A program made the translations under genes and the position numbers. Positions 1 through 9,042 of a stretch of 64,000 nt of DNA are shown here, piece by piece; the first letter of the stretch is position 1, and each line of letters starts with the position of its first letter. Under the pieces are notes generated by a model. The model was not told the DNA's origin and did no database searches. It saw only the letters and a program-made list of their open reading frames with translations. The DNA lies in contig DAONET010000006.1 in the NCBI GenBank assembly GCA_035403225.1, positions 1 to 64,000 of the forward strand, read 5' to 3'. Origin of the DNA: DAIRDK01 sp035403225 (lineage in GTDB: Bacteria > Bacteroidota > Bacteroidia > Bacteroidales > FEN-979).

Positions 1-777
1 GCCAACGGGAAAGATTATAACGCCGGAGGCGCCCGATACAACACAACCTATATCCAGGGTGTCGGACTCGGGTCTGTCACCGATTCGCTGACGGCCATGA
101 AGTATCATGTCTTCGACAAAAAAAGCATTTCCATGACCGGGATGCTGAAAGCGATGGAGAACAACTTTGAAGATTACGATGAGTTACGGGTCGAGCTGGT
201 TCATAACACACCGAAATACGGCAATGACGATGATTATGCCGACGATCAGGCCCGGATGGTGTTCGAAATGTACTACGACAGCGTGAACGGACGCCCTACT
301 TCTATTGGTGGTGTCCATCGCATCAATATGTTACCGACCACCTGTCACATCTATTTTGGCAGTGTGATCGGGGCCATGCCTGACGGGAGAAAAGCGAAAG
401 AACCTCTTTCCGAGGGCATCTCTCCCTTCCAGGGGGCTGATCACCAAGGGCCTACTGCCGTGTTGAAATCGGCGGCAAAGATCGATCACGTTCGCACCGG
501 AGGCACCCTGCTCAACCAGAAGTTTGCTCCGTCATTCTTTGACAGCCCCGACAGCATCGATAAGCTCACCAGGCTCATCCGCAGCTATTTCAGGATGGAC
601 GGGCATCACATCCAGTTCAATGTCGTATCCGCAGATACGCTTCGCGATGCCCAAAAACATCCGGAGAAATACCGTGACCTGATCGTCCGTGTGGCGGGTT
701 ACAGCGACTATTTCAACGACCTCGGTGAAGACCTCCAAAATGAGATCATCCGCAGAACAGAGCATCAAGGTATCTGA
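1..777 (+). CDS. Glycyl radical enzyme, C-terminal part (PFL/diol-dehydratase-like)
   Basis: The gene enters from the left edge, so the N-terminal part and the catalytic cysteine loop are not visible. Reading frame 1 is open from base 1 to the TGA at 775. The C-terminus carries the glycyl-radical loop, VRVAGYSDYF, whose Gly would hold the stable backbone radical. The upstream text (GAMPDGRKAKEPLSEGISP) is typical of the pyruvate formate-lyase superfamily, and the tail resembles hydroxyproline or diol dehydratases more than true PFL. Such enzymes are oxygen-sensitive and need a radical SAM activase, which is not seen here. The exact substrate cannot be told from this fragment. Confidence 0.85.
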   Translation, partial: ANGKDYNAGGARYNTTYIQGVGLGSVTDSLTAMKYHVFDKKSISMTGMLKAMENNFEDYDELRVELVHNTPKYGNDDDYADDQARMVFEMYYDSVNGRPTSIGGVHRINMLPTTCHIYFGSVIGAMPDGRKAKEPLSEGISPFQGADHQGPTAVLKSAAKIDHVRTGGTLLNQKFAPSFFDSPDSIDKLTRLIRSYFRMDGHHIQFNVVSADTLRDAQKHPEKYRDLIVRVAGYSDYFNDLGEDLQNEIIRRTEHQGI

Positions 778-794
778 TCTGATATGGATATTAT

Positions 795-802
795 TAACTT
801 TG
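795..802 (+). promoter_or_regulatory. Bacteroidetes -7 box (TAACTTTG)
   Basis: TAACTTTG matches the TAnnTTTG consensus of the Bacteroidetes primary sigma factor. It ends only four bases before the ATG at 807, so transcription would begin at or next to the start codon. No convincing -33 TTTG was seen. Confidence 0.5.
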
Positions 803-806
803 ACGA

Positions 807-3422
807 ATGAAAAAACTCATCCCCCTCTTCCTGGTATTGGGAATACTGTTGACGTCGTGCAACAGCCACCGTCATTTCATCTCTGATCGTCAATACCGCA
901 AACTCGTATCGGAACAATATGAGAAACAAAAAAAACTGGCTTCGAACCGTTCCGATCAGCTTTTTAAGGTCATGGACGGCGACCTCACTCTCTGCGAGCG
1001 GGAAGCCATGATGTTCCTGTACGCTTTCATGCCGCTGAGCGACCTGGCCGACTATACCGGTGATTTCTACCTGGCAAATGTCAGAGCCTCGCTGGCTGCC
1101 CGTGATACTTTCAGCTGGGGTAAGACTGTCCCCGAAGAGTTGTTCCGTCATTTTGTACTCCCGATCAGGGTAAACAACGAGAATCTTGATACAGCCCGGA
1201 TGGCTTTCTTCCGGGAGCTGACACCCCGCATCCGCAACATGAGCATGAAAGAGGCTGTGCTGGAGATCAACCACTGGTGCCATGAAAAAGTGACCTATCG
1301 CGGAACCGATATTCGCACCTCTTCTCCCCTGTCGACCATGAAGACAGCCTATGGACGGTGTGGTGAGGAATCCACCTTTACGGTAGCTGCCTTGCGTGCT
1401 GCCGGAATCCCTGCCCGGCAATGTTACACCCCCCGGTGGGCGCACTGCGATGATAACCATGCCTGGGTGGAAGTGTGGGCCGACGGGAAATGGTACTTCA
1501 TCGGAGCCTGCGAGCCGGAACCTGATCTGAATATGGCCTGGTTCACAGCTCCTGCTAAGCGTGCCATGCTGGTAAATACCAATGTCTTCGGCGTCTACCA
1601 GGGACCGGAAGATGCATTGGTGAAAGACGAACGTTTCACCCGGATCAATATCTTGTCTAATTATACCGACGTAAAACGGATCTACGCGAAAGTGGTTGAT
1701 CAGAAACAACAGCCTGTCGACAGCGCCATTGTTGAATTTCAGTTATATAACTACGCCGAGTTTTATGCTCTTCACCGGACTGCTACCGGTAAAGACGGGC
1801 TTGCCTCCTTGCTGACCGGCAAAGGCGATTTGCTGTTATGGGCCTCCAAAGACGGAAAATTCGGATTTGCCAAAGCCGACGTAAGAACCATGGATACCGT
1901 GCTCATCGTTCTGGATAAGACCAAAGATTATACGGCCTCTGTGAGTTTTGACCTGGTCCCCCCGGTAAAGCAGGAAGTGACAGCCGAAGTCAGCGACTCT
2001 GCCCGTAACATCAATACCGACCGGCTGGCTTTTGAAGATAAACAGCGGGCAGCGTATGAAAGCACGTTCATCGATTCTCTCAAAGCTTACCGCGCAGCAG
2101 AGGCCTTCGGGCTGAACCGCGACACACTCTGGCGTTTCCTCCGTCAGAGCCGCGGTAACTGGCGCGACCTCATGGATTTCATCTCTGCTGTTCCGGCGAA
2201 AGACAAGAAATGGATCTTCCCCCTCCTGGGCAGCATCTCCGAAAAAGATCTCCGCGATGTGAACCCGCTGGCGCTTAAGGATCACCTGGCTTTTGCCCGG
2301 ACCTACGAGCCACTGGCAGCCGATGAGGAGATGTTTGTGAAGTTTATTCTGAATCCCAGGTTTGACAACGAGTTTCTGAAACCATGGAGACAATATTTCC
2401 AGGGAAAATTTGATAAGAATTTCATCGAATCGGCCCGGAAAGACCCGCAAAAGATCTTCACCTGGGTAAAAGAGAACATCCGGGTGGATAACAACGCCAA
2501 CTACGGGAAAGCCCCCATCACCCCCGTTGGTGTATATGAACTGAGAGTATCCGACCAGACAGGCCAGAATATGCTTTTCACCGCGCTCTGCCGCAGTTTC
2601 GGGATACCGGCCCGCATCGAGACCGCCACCCGCCTGCCACAGTATTATTTCGATGGAAAATGGAACGATGTATGGTTTGCCAAACAAGCCGAAGCAGGAA
2701 ACGAACGCGCTACGCTGATGCTTCAGAACGACCCGGCCAACCAGATCAATCCGGAGTATTACATCCATTATACCGTGGAACAGTTAAAAGACGGCTTTTA
2801 CCGTTCGCTCGATTACGAAACTGACCCGTCGGTGAAGGCATTCCCTTGCTCATTGCAGATCCTGCCCGGCTCGTACCTGGTAGTTACCGGTAACCGGGTG
2901 GGTGACGGTACGGTCCTTGCTTCCCTCAACTTCTTCACCCTTCCTGTCGGCGCAAAGAAAGAAGCCACGATCACCCTCCGAAAAGATGTGTCGCCATTGC
3001 CGGTGTACGGGAAAGTAGATCTTTCCAAATACCTGACCACCCCTTCGAAGAGCGGACTGATCCTGGCTTATATTGAGCCTGATAAAGAGCCGACGAAGCA
3101 TCTGCTGGCCGACCTTGTCCAGAAAAGATCCGAACTAAGTACATGGAAAGGCCGGATCATCATCGTTTGCCCGACGGAAAAGGAGATGAAAGATTTCACA
3201 GCGAAACACGCGAAGGAACTCCCCGCTAATTGTTCATACAATTTCCTGGCGACCTTCCCGATCGACAACATACGTCCCTTGCTCAAAACAAGCGGTAAAT
3301 CCTTACCTGCCGTGGTTTTTATCAATCCTGCAGGAGAAGTTAACTTTATTTCAGAAGGATACCGTATCGGCACCGGTGATGAACTGGTAAAAATGGCCAT
3401 GACCACAGCCGGGGAGAAGTGA
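807..3422 (+). CDS. Transglutaminase-like lipoprotein
   Basis: The 871-residue product begins with a lipoprotein signal (LLTSC, Cys18), so it should sit in the periplasm or outer membrane. A transglutaminase-like cysteine hydrolase core is visible around residues 150-240: GRCGEES with Cys185, then DDNHAWVEVW with His218. A second region at about 545-680 again reads like a transglutaminase fold (SFGIPARIETATRLP) but its catalytic Cys is less clear. Bacteroidetes proteins with this layout are usually annotated only as transglutaminase domain proteins and may act on peptides. It has its own promoter and is not obviously linked to the large cluster downstream. Confidence 0.8.
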   Translation: MKKLIPLFLVLGILLTSCNSHRHFISDRQYRKLVSEQYEKQKKLASNRSDQLFKVMDGDLTLCEREAMMFLYAFMPLSDLADYTGDFYLANVRASLAARDTFSWGKTVPEELFRHFVLPIRVNNENLDTARMAFFRELTPRIRNMSMKEAVLEINHWCHEKVTYRGTDIRTSSPLSTMKTAYGRCGEESTFTVAALRAAGIPARQCYTPRWAHCDDNHAWVEVWADGKWYFIGACEPEPDLNMAWFTAPAKRAMLVNTNVFGVYQGPEDALVKDERFTRINILSNYTDVKRIYAKVVDQKQQPVDSAIVEFQLYNYAEFYALHRTATGKDGLASLLTGKGDLLLWASKDGKFGFAKADVRTMDTVLIVLDKTKDYTASVSFDLVPPVKQEVTAEVSDSARNINTDRLAFEDKQRAAYESTFIDSLKAYRAAEAFGLNRDTLWRFLRQSRGNWRDLMDFISAVPAKDKKWIFPLLGSISEKDLRDVNPLALKDHLAFARTYEPLAADEEMFVKFILNPRFDNEFLKPWRQYFQGKFDKNFIESARKDPQKIFTWVKENIRVDNNANYGKAPITPVGVYELRVSDQTGQNMLFTALCRSFGIPARIETATRLPQYYFDGKWNDVWFAKQAEAGNERATLMLQNDPANQINPEYYIHYTVEQLKDGFYRSLDYETDPSVKAFPCSLQILPGSYLVVTGNRVGDGTVLASLNFFTLPVGAKKEATITLRKDVSPLPVYGKVDLSKYLTTPSKSGLILAYIEPDKEPTKHLLADLVQKRSELSTWKGRIIIVCPTEKEMKDFTAKHAKELPANCSYNFLATFPIDNIRPLLKTSGKSLPAVVFINPAGEVNFISEGYRIGTGDELVKMAMTTAGEK

Positions 3423-3459
3423 TTTCATGGAAATTTTTTCATCAGATAGAAAAAAATTG

Positions 3460-3467
3460 TAAATTTG
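3460..3467 (+). promoter_or_regulatory. -7 box upstream of tRNA-Arg (TAAATTTG)
   Basis: TAAATTTG fits TAnnTTTG exactly and ends 11 bases before the first base of the tRNA, a normal distance for a stable RNA promoter. Confidence 0.55.
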
Positions 3468-3478
3468 CACCCTCAAAT

Positions 3479-3552
3479 GGCTCCGTAGCTCAACTGAATA
3501 GAGCATCTGACTACGGATCAGAAGGTTGCAGGTTTGAATCCCGCCGGAGTCA
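3479..3552 (+). tRNA. tRNA-Arg (anticodon ACG)
   Basis: A 74-nt cloverleaf can be folded by eye. The acceptor stem is GGCTCCG/CGGAGTC with one G-U pair. The anticodon stem TCTGA/TCAGA encloses the loop CTACGGA, giving anticodon ACG (Arg, CGN codons after A34 deamination to inosine). The T-arm has the sequence GGTTTGAATCC with one A-C mismatch in the stem. Discriminator base is A and the CCA end is not encoded. Confidence 0.95.
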
Positions 3553-3563
3553 CAAGATGTATG

Positions 3564-3598
3564 AAAAAGCCCTGTAAGTGTTACTTACGGGGCTTTTT
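3564..3598 (+). terminator. Rho-independent terminator after tRNA-Arg
   Basis: A 15-bp perfect stem (AAAAAGCCCTGTAAG with CTTACGGGGCTTTTT, one T-G pair) surrounds a five-base loop and ends in a T-run. The A/T flanks could let it work in both directions. The rest of the 3423-3720 gap (about 300 bases) holds only the tRNA, its promoter and this hairpin. Confidence 0.9.
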
Positions 3599-3720
3599 GT
3601 TTCTGAGACAAAGAAACCCGGCTCATCAAATATTGTCAACATCGGTTCTTCTGAAAGACCACGGAAGTAACCTTGTGCTGAAATCTTTTGGTTAATTTTA
3701 CCATCCGAAAAGATCGAATC

Positions 3721-5112
3721 ATGAAAATAGAAAGACTGCTATTGATACTGGGATGGCTCATTGTTGTCAGCAGTTGCAGTACCATTAAGCCGGAAGCACC
3801 GGCTGAAAATTATCCTGAGTTTTCGGTGAAACCACCGCTTTCGATCATCAATGTTCCGTTTGAACTGGACATCCGGAAGCTGGAAACCATGTTTAACAAC
3901 GAGTTTCGCGGAGCTATTTATAGTGATACCAGTTTTACCAACAACGGCAACGACAACCTGAAGCTGACCGCCTACAAGCGGGAGAACATTCGCTTTTCTT
4001 TAAACGGCAACGAACTCTCCTACCGGGTTCCGCTGCTGGTAATGATCAAATACAAGTATAGTGTCGGCGCTTTCGGGTTTTCCGTGACAGATGTGAAAGA
4101 AGCATCCGGGAGCGTAGTGTTGAAATTTAAGACCAAACTGTCGATCAACCGCGACTGGACCATCACCTCGTACACCGTTTCCGACGGGTACGAATGGATC
4201 TCCACCCCTTCCGTGAAAGTAGGCTCTGTCAGTATACCGCTGCCGGTGATTTCGGATGTATTGCTGGAGTCAAACCTCGGCATGATCAACCGCGAGATTG
4301 ATGCGTCGATCAAATCATCGATTGACCTGAAGAAGCTTGCAGGCGAAGCCTGGCGCGGCATACAACAACCCATCGGGATTTCAGCGGATCCGCCTTTGTG
4401 GCTTCTGGTCACCCCGCAGGAAGCATCGACCGTGCCGATCCAGGGAACCGGCAATATGCTCCGGCAGTTGATGGGTGTACGGGTAGCCGCCGAGCTCTAT
4501 TACGGCGCCAAACCCGATCAAGAGGTTAACCCCGTGTTGCCGCCGTTGAAGGTTACCAGCCGTATGGACGATGGCTTCCGGGTGAGTCTTTTGACGGATC
4601 TCCCCTTCGCTGATATCAATGAAATAGCCCGAAAACAACTTGCCGGGTACACCTTCACCGAAGGCCGGTACAAACTGAAGATCGAAGATTTATCGCTGTA
4701 CGGAAACGGAGAACAGTTGGTGGTGGCTGCCCAAGTATCGGGTAGCATAAACGGAACCATTTACCTGGCTGGCACCCCCTGGTTTGATAAATCAACCTCG
4801 ACCCTGAAGATACGTGACCTGGATTTCGACCTTAAAACAAAAAACGCGCTCATCAAATCAGCCTCATGGCTGCTGCGTGGTACCATCGCCTCCCAGATCT
4901 CGGAGAAATGCACTTTCCCTGCCGGCGATCTGATAGAACAGGCACGGTTACAGTTACACAACTTCCTGTCGACCGGATACCGCTATGAATATATCACGAT
5001 CAGCGGATCTCTCAACAACATTGACATCGATCGTATTGCCATCACCCGGAGTTCTGTCAAAATTCTGGTCACCTTCTCCGGTAAGTTAAGCCTTGGACTT
5101 TCGGAAGAATAA
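3721..5112 (+). CDS. DUF4403 family lipoprotein
   Basis: The product is a 463-residue lipoprotein: signal peptide with lipobox VSSC (Cys19) followed by a Pro-rich stretch. I chose the ATG at 3721 because the longer frame from a TTG at 3688 adds residues in front of a clear signal peptide. The sequence matches the DUF4403 family in overall pattern: an opening segment PPLSIINVPFELD, a central dyad of beta-rich repeats and a C-terminal SGSLNNIDIDRI. Function of the family is unknown, and the protein probably faces the periplasm from a lipid anchor. It precedes the pigment-type cluster but is separated from it by a promoter. Confidence 0.75.
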   Translation: MKIERLLLILGWLIVVSSCSTIKPEAPAENYPEFSVKPPLSIINVPFELDIRKLETMFNNEFRGAIYSDTSFTNNGNDNLKLTAYKRENIRFSLNGNELSYRVPLLVMIKYKYSVGAFGFSVTDVKEASGSVVLKFKTKLSINRDWTITSYTVSDGYEWISTPSVKVGSVSIPLPVISDVLLESNLGMINREIDASIKSSIDLKKLAGEAWRGIQQPIGISADPPLWLLVTPQEASTVPIQGTGNMLRQLMGVRVAAELYYGAKPDQEVNPVLPPLKVTSRMDDGFRVSLLTDLPFADINEIARKQLAGYTFTEGRYKLKIEDLSLYGNGEQLVVAAQVSGSINGTIYLAGTPWFDKSTSTLKIRDLDFDLKTKNALIKSASWLLRGTIASQISEKCTFPAGDLIEQARLQLHNFLSTGYRYEYITISGSLNNIDIDRIAITRSSVKILVTFSGKLSLGLSEE

Positions 5113-5123
5113 AAATAATTTAA

Positions 5124-5131
5124 TAACTTTG
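5124..5131 (+). promoter_or_regulatory. -7 box for the biosynthetic cluster (TAACTTTG)
   Basis: TAACTTTG matches TAnnTTTG and lies 51 bases before the ammonia-lyase ATG at 5183. It is the likely start of the first long operon of the cluster. Confidence 0.55.
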
Positions 5132-5182
5132 CCTTGTCTTGCTTGCAATATACTAGGATAAACATATATAAATTAATCTGCC

Positions 5183-6736
5183 ATGATAAGTATCGGATAC
5201 CGGAAATTAACAGTCGGGGATTTTTATAAAATTCTTTTTGATGGAGAAAAAATCGAGATTGATGCCGGCGCCCTGAAGCGGGTGAACAATAACTATGAGT
5301 TTCTGAAAGAATTTGCCAAAGGCAAGGTAATCTATGGGATCAATACCGGTCTGGGACCGATGGCTCAATATAAGATCAACGGGAACAAAGAGCTGGAACT
5401 GCAGAAGAACCTGATCCGCAGTCACTGTTCAGGTTGCGGTCCCAAGCTTGAAGACATTTATGTGAAATCAGCCATGCTAGCTCGTTTAAGCACCCTGATC
5501 CAGGCACGGTCGGGGCTTCATCCCGAAGCTGCTATCCTGCTTATGGAGTTGATCAATCGCGACATCTACCCATATATTCCGGAACATGGAAGCGTTGGCG
5601 CCAGTGGCGATCTTGTGCAGCTTGCCCACCTGGCCCTGGTGCTGATGGGTGAAGGGGAAGTGACGTATAAGGGCAAGTTGCGTCCAACAACCGAAGTATT
5701 CGCAGAGACAGGTCTCACTCCTATTAATATGCACATCCGCGAAGGTCTCGGGCTGATTAACGGGACCTCTGTCATGACAGGTATCGGCATGATCAACGTG
5801 ACCCATGCGCACAACCTGCTCGATTGGGTGATGCTGGCTTCATCGATGATCAATGAGGTCGTGGAATCATACGATGATCATTTCTCCGAAGGACTGAACC
5901 GCGCTAAGTCACATCATGGACAAAGACAGGTGGCCCGGGTCATGAGATGGATCCTGAAGGACAGCGGTATGATTCGCCGTCGCGCCGACCATCTTTACAT
6001 CAATAATAAACACGAAGAAGTTGAGATCTTCAAACATAAAGTACAGGAGTATTATTCTCTCCGCTGCGTCCCGCAGATCCTGGGTCCTATCATGGATACC
6101 ATCATGTACTCCAGCCATGTCCTGATGAATGAAGTAAACTCTACCAGCGACAACCCCATCATCGACGACGAAAACCGCAATGTATACCATGGCGGTAACT
6201 TCCACGGTGATTATATCTCGCTGGAAATGGACAAACTGAAAATCGCTATCACCAAACTCTCCATGCTGTCGGAACGTCAGACCAACTACCTGTTGAATGA
6301 CAAGCTGAACGAGATCTTACCGCCATTTGTCAACCTGGGAAAACTCGGATTAAACCTGGGTATGCAAGGTGTTCAGTTCACGGCTGTTTCAACGGTGGCC
6401 GAGAACCAGACTCTTTCGTTCCCGATGTATGTCCACAGCATCCCGAATAACAACGATAACCAGGACATCGTCAGTATGGGTACCAATGCCGGTCTATTGG
6501 CCAAGAAAGTGATTGACAATTCGTATTATGTCCTTGCCATTGAGATGATGACGATCCTGCAGGCTATTGACTACCTGAAAATCCAGGATAAGCTCTCATC
6601 CTATTCAAGGAAAAAGTACGACGACCTGCGTCAAATCGTGCCTGTATTCACCGAAGACACTACCAAATACAACGAGATCCAGGCGGTGGCAAACTATATT
6701 ATGGAGAATAAACCCCAGTTTGAACTGGAGGATTAA
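5183..6736 (+). CDS. Tyrosine (aromatic amino acid) ammonia-lyase
   Basis: A 517-residue member of the HAL/PAL/TAL family, which deaminates aromatic amino acids to aryl-acrylates with a self-made MIO cofactor. The MIO tripeptide Ala140-Ser141-Gly142 lies in GSVGASGDLVQLAHL, and the catalytic Tyr51 is in VIYGINTGLGP. From memory the sequence follows the Flavobacterium johnsoniae tyrosine ammonia-lyase very closely, including NLIRSH at the selectivity loop and HSIPNNNDNQDIVSMG near the C-terminus. The Ser80-His81 pair at the selectivity position is shared with that enzyme but differs from the His-Leu of Rhodobacter TAL. In flexirubin-type clusters this enzyme supplies 4-hydroxycinnamate as the polyene starter, and its first place in the operon supports that role. 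Confidence 0.88.
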   Translation: MISIGYRKLTVGDFYKILFDGEKIEIDAGALKRVNNNYEFLKEFAKGKVIYGINTGLGPMAQYKINGNKELELQKNLIRSHCSGCGPKLEDIYVKSAMLARLSTLIQARSGLHPEAAILLMELINRDIYPYIPEHGSVGASGDLVQLAHLALVLMGEGEVTYKGKLRPTTEVFAETGLTPINMHIREGLGLINGTSVMTGIGMINVTHAHNLLDWVMLASSMINEVVESYDDHFSEGLNRAKSHHGQRQVARVMRWILKDSGMIRRRADHLYINNKHEEVEIFKHKVQEYYSLRCVPQILGPIMDTIMYSSHVLMNEVNSTSDNPIIDDENRNVYHGGNFHGDYISLEMDKLKIAITKLSMLSERQTNYLLNDKLNEILPPFVNLGKLGLNLGMQGVQFTAVSTVAENQTLSFPMYVHSIPNNNDNQDIVSMGTNAGLLAKKVIDNSYYVLAIEMMTILQAIDYLKIQDKLSSYSRKKYDDLRQIVPVFTEDTTKYNEIQAVANYIMENKPQFELED

Positions 6737-6756
6737 CCCCGATAACAGAAACCATC

Positions 6757-7485
6757 ATGAACATTGCGCTTGTTACCGGCGGATCCCGAGGTATCGGAAG
6801 AGCCATCTGCGTGAAGCTGGCCTCCTCTGGCTGCTATGTCCTGATCAATTACAACCACAGTCCGGAAGAAGCTGAAAAGACGCTCCAAATGGTAAAAGAA
6901 GCCGGTGGAGACGGGATGACCCTTCAGTTTGATGTCTCAGACCAGTCGCAGGTGGAAAAGGCACTGGGCGAGTGGCAGTCGGCCAACGAAGGCAAGTACA
7001 TCTCGATCCTGGTGAATAATGCCGGCATCAGAAAAGATGCCCTGGTGATGTGGATGAAGAACGAAGAGTGGCAGGATGTACTGAACACCAACCTGAACAG
7101 CTTTCTGTACGTCACCCGTTTTCTGATCAAAGACATGCTGCTCAAGCGCTTCGGCCGCATCGTCAACGTCGTCTCCCTCTCGGGGCTCAAAGGGCTTCCG
7201 GGGCAAGCCAACTATTCAGCGGCAAAAGCAGGTGTCATCGGAGCTACCAAAGCCATGGCACAGGAGGTGGCCAAGAAAAACGTTACCGTGAATGCCGTGG
7301 CGCCCGGATTTATCAGGACCGACATGACCAAAGAGCTGGATGAATCGCAACTGAAGCAGATGATCCCGATGGGCAGGTTCGGAAACCCGGAAGAGGTGGC
7401 AGAGGCTGTTGCCTTCCTGGCCTCGGAGAAAGCTTCGTATATTACCGGCACTGTCATCAACGTGAACGGAGGACTTTATACCTAA
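6757..7485 (+). CDS. fabG: 3-oxoacyl-ACP reductase, FabG-like
   Basis: A 242-residue classical short-chain dehydrogenase. It shows the NAD(P)-binding TGGSRGIG (7-14), NNAG (87-90), and the catalytic Ser140/142 with Tyr153-x3-Lys157 in NYSAAK. The C-terminus INVNGG is typical of FabG. It should reduce the 3-keto group on ACP-bound polyene intermediates with NADPH (ApeQ-like role). It follows the lyase by 20 bases and precedes a ketosynthase by 12, so it is co-transcribed in the same operon. Confidence 0.85.
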   Translation: MNIALVTGGSRGIGRAICVKLASSGCYVLINYNHSPEEAEKTLQMVKEAGGDGMTLQFDVSDQSQVEKALGEWQSANEGKYISILVNNAGIRKDALVMWMKNEEWQDVLNTNLNSFLYVTRFLIKDMLLKRFGRIVNVVSLSGLKGLPGQANYSAAKAGVIGATKAMAQEVAKKNVTVNAVAPGFIRTDMTKELDESQLKQMIPMGRFGNPEEVAEAVAFLASEKASYITGTVINVNGGLYT

Positions 7486-7497
7486 TCACCCAAGATA

Positions 7498-8721
7498 TTG
7501 AGCCAGCGTGTTGTTATAACAGGAATGGGGATTTATTCCGTCATCGGAAAAAATCTGGAAGAAGTTACTGCCTCGCTGAAAACAGGCAGATCGGGAATCG
7601 TGCTTGACCCTGTTCGCAAAGAGATGGGGTTTCATTCATCGCTGACCGGCATGGTGGAACGTCCGCAGTTGAAAGGGATCCTCGATCGCCGTTTGCGTGT
7701 AGGAATGGCCGTACAAGGGGAATATGCCTACATGGCTACCCTCCAGGCATTGCAAAACGCCGGAATCTCCCAGGAGTATATCGACCGTCATGAAGTCGGG
7801 ATCCTGTACGGGAATGACAGCTCTGCGGTGCCGGTTGTGGAATCGGTCGACATCCTTCGTCAGAAAAAAGACACGATGATGATCGGTTCGGGATACATCT
7901 TCCAATCGATGAATTCCACCGTCTCCATGAACCTCTCGGTCATATTCCGCTTGAAAGGCATCAACTTCACCATCAGCGGAGCCTGTGCCAGCGGATCTCA
8001 TGCCTTAGGTATCGGTTTTTTATTGATCCGTCAGGGATTGCAGGATATGATCATCTGCGGTGGCGCCCAGGAGATCAACCCCGAATCGACTGCCAGCTTT
8101 GATGCACTCAATGCGTTCTCTACCAAGGAAGAGGAACCTGCCAAAGCTTCCCGGCCCTTCGATCGTGACCGCGACGGACTGGTGCCCAGCGGTGGTGCAG
8201 CCTCTCTGATCATCGAGAGTTATGAGTCAGCCATGAAACGAGGAGCCACCATCCTGGCCGAAATTGCCGGTTACGGATTCTCCTCTAACGGGGAACATAT
8301 CTCTCAGCCCAATGCCGAAGGACCTGCCCGTGCCATGTCTATGGCCCTGAAGGATGCCGGCATCACTCCCGGTAATATCGGCTATGTGAATGCGCATGCC
8401 ACCTCCACTCCTATCGGCGACGGCAACGAAGCCCAAGCCATCGATTCTATCTTCGGAGACTGTAAAACACCTGTCAGCAGCACAAAATCAATGACCGGAC
8501 ACGAGATGTGGATGGGAGGCGCCAGTGAAGTGATCTATTCCACCCTGATGATGAACGAAGGATTTATCGCTCCCAATATCAACTTCGAAAATCCTGATGA
8601 GGTGACTGCCTGCCTCCATATCGTCCGAGAAACAACCCCGGCTTCGTTTGATGCTTTCCTTTCCAACTCCTTTGGCTTCGGAGGTACAAATTCCGCACTG
8701 GTGATAAAAAGGTTCAGGTAG
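7498..8721 (+). CDS. Beta-ketoacyl-ACP synthase (KAS I/II type)
   Basis: A 407-residue condensing enzyme starting at a TTG codon (MSQRVVITGMG is the standard N-terminus, so the start is firm). The Cys-His-His triad is complete: Cys163 in GACASGSHA, His300 in NAHATSTPIGD and His335 in STKSMTGHE. It should elongate ACP-bound chains with malonyl-ACP. The residues after the second His (GHEMWMGGA rather than GHTxGAAGA) differ from the other KAS copies here and recall the FabB-like APE ketosynthase. It sits directly behind fabG. Confidence 0.88.
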   Translation: MSQRVVITGMGIYSVIGKNLEEVTASLKTGRSGIVLDPVRKEMGFHSSLTGMVERPQLKGILDRRLRVGMAVQGEYAYMATLQALQNAGISQEYIDRHEVGILYGNDSSAVPVVESVDILRQKKDTMMIGSGYIFQSMNSTVSMNLSVIFRLKGINFTISGACASGSHALGIGFLLIRQGLQDMIICGGAQEINPESTASFDALNAFSTKEEEPAKASRPFDRDRDGLVPSGGAASLIIESYESAMKRGATILAEIAGYGFSSNGEHISQPNAEGPARAMSMALKDAGITPGNIGYVNAHATSTPIGDGNEAQAIDSIFGDCKTPVSSTKSMTGHEMWMGGASEVIYSTLMMNEGFIAPNINFENPDEVTACLHIVRETTPASFDAFLSNSFGFGGTNSALVIKRFR

Positions 8722-8757
8722 AATGGCCTCTTGCTATGTTACGCTAAAAAAAAGTCT

Positions 8758-8765
8758 TATTTTTG
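8758..8765 (+). promoter_or_regulatory. -7 box (TATTTTTG) before ACP
   Basis: TATTTTTG fits TAnnTTTG and lies 22 bases before the ACP start at 8788, in the only larger gap of this part of the operon. It may be an internal promoter. Confidence 0.5.
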
Positions 8766-8787
8766 CGACATAGTAAAAGCAAAACTG

Positions 8788-9036
8788 ATGCACAAAGAGG
8801 AGATTATCACTAAGATCAACAATTTGTTGGTCAAGGAGATAGAGATTGATGAAGAGCAGATTTCCCCTGATGCGGACCTTAAAAAAGACCTTGGTATCGA
8901 CAGCCTTGATTTTGTTGATCTGTTCGTTATCATTGAGAATAATTTTGGTTTTAAGATGAAAGCCGAGGATATGACTGCGGTCAAGACTCTTCAGGATTTT
9001 TATAATTATATTTTTCTGCGTGTGAATCCAAATTAG
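8788..9036 (+). CDS. Acyl carrier protein (copy 1)
   Basis: An 82-residue acidic ACP. The phosphopantetheine attachment site is Ser39 in LGIDSLDFVDL. I placed the start at ATG 8788 because residues encoded upstream (from 8731) are not ACP-like and span a promoter box. It probably carries the growing polyene; three other ACPs of different sequence are found in the cluster (18922, 32017 and 51909). The LPLAT gene begins 6 bases after its stop. Confidence 0.88.
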   Translation: MHKEEIITKINNLLVKEIEIDEEQISPDADLKKDLGIDSLDFVDLFVIIENNFGFKMKAEDMTAVKTLQDFYNYIFLRVNPN

Positions 9037-9042
9037 CCCTCC

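Noticed and set aside
765..1709. Long open frame on the minus strand (314 codons)
   Set aside because: It lies fully opposite the transglutaminase-like gene, has low-complexity His/Gly-rich text and no recognisable domain; a shadow frame.
1836..2768. 310-codon open frame on the minus strand
   Set aside because: Opposite the same transglutaminase-like gene, with no motif or start signal.
3599..3720. Possible small gene between terminator and DUF4403 gene
   Set aside because: Only short frames without starts or motifs; the stretch appears to be plain intergenic sequence.
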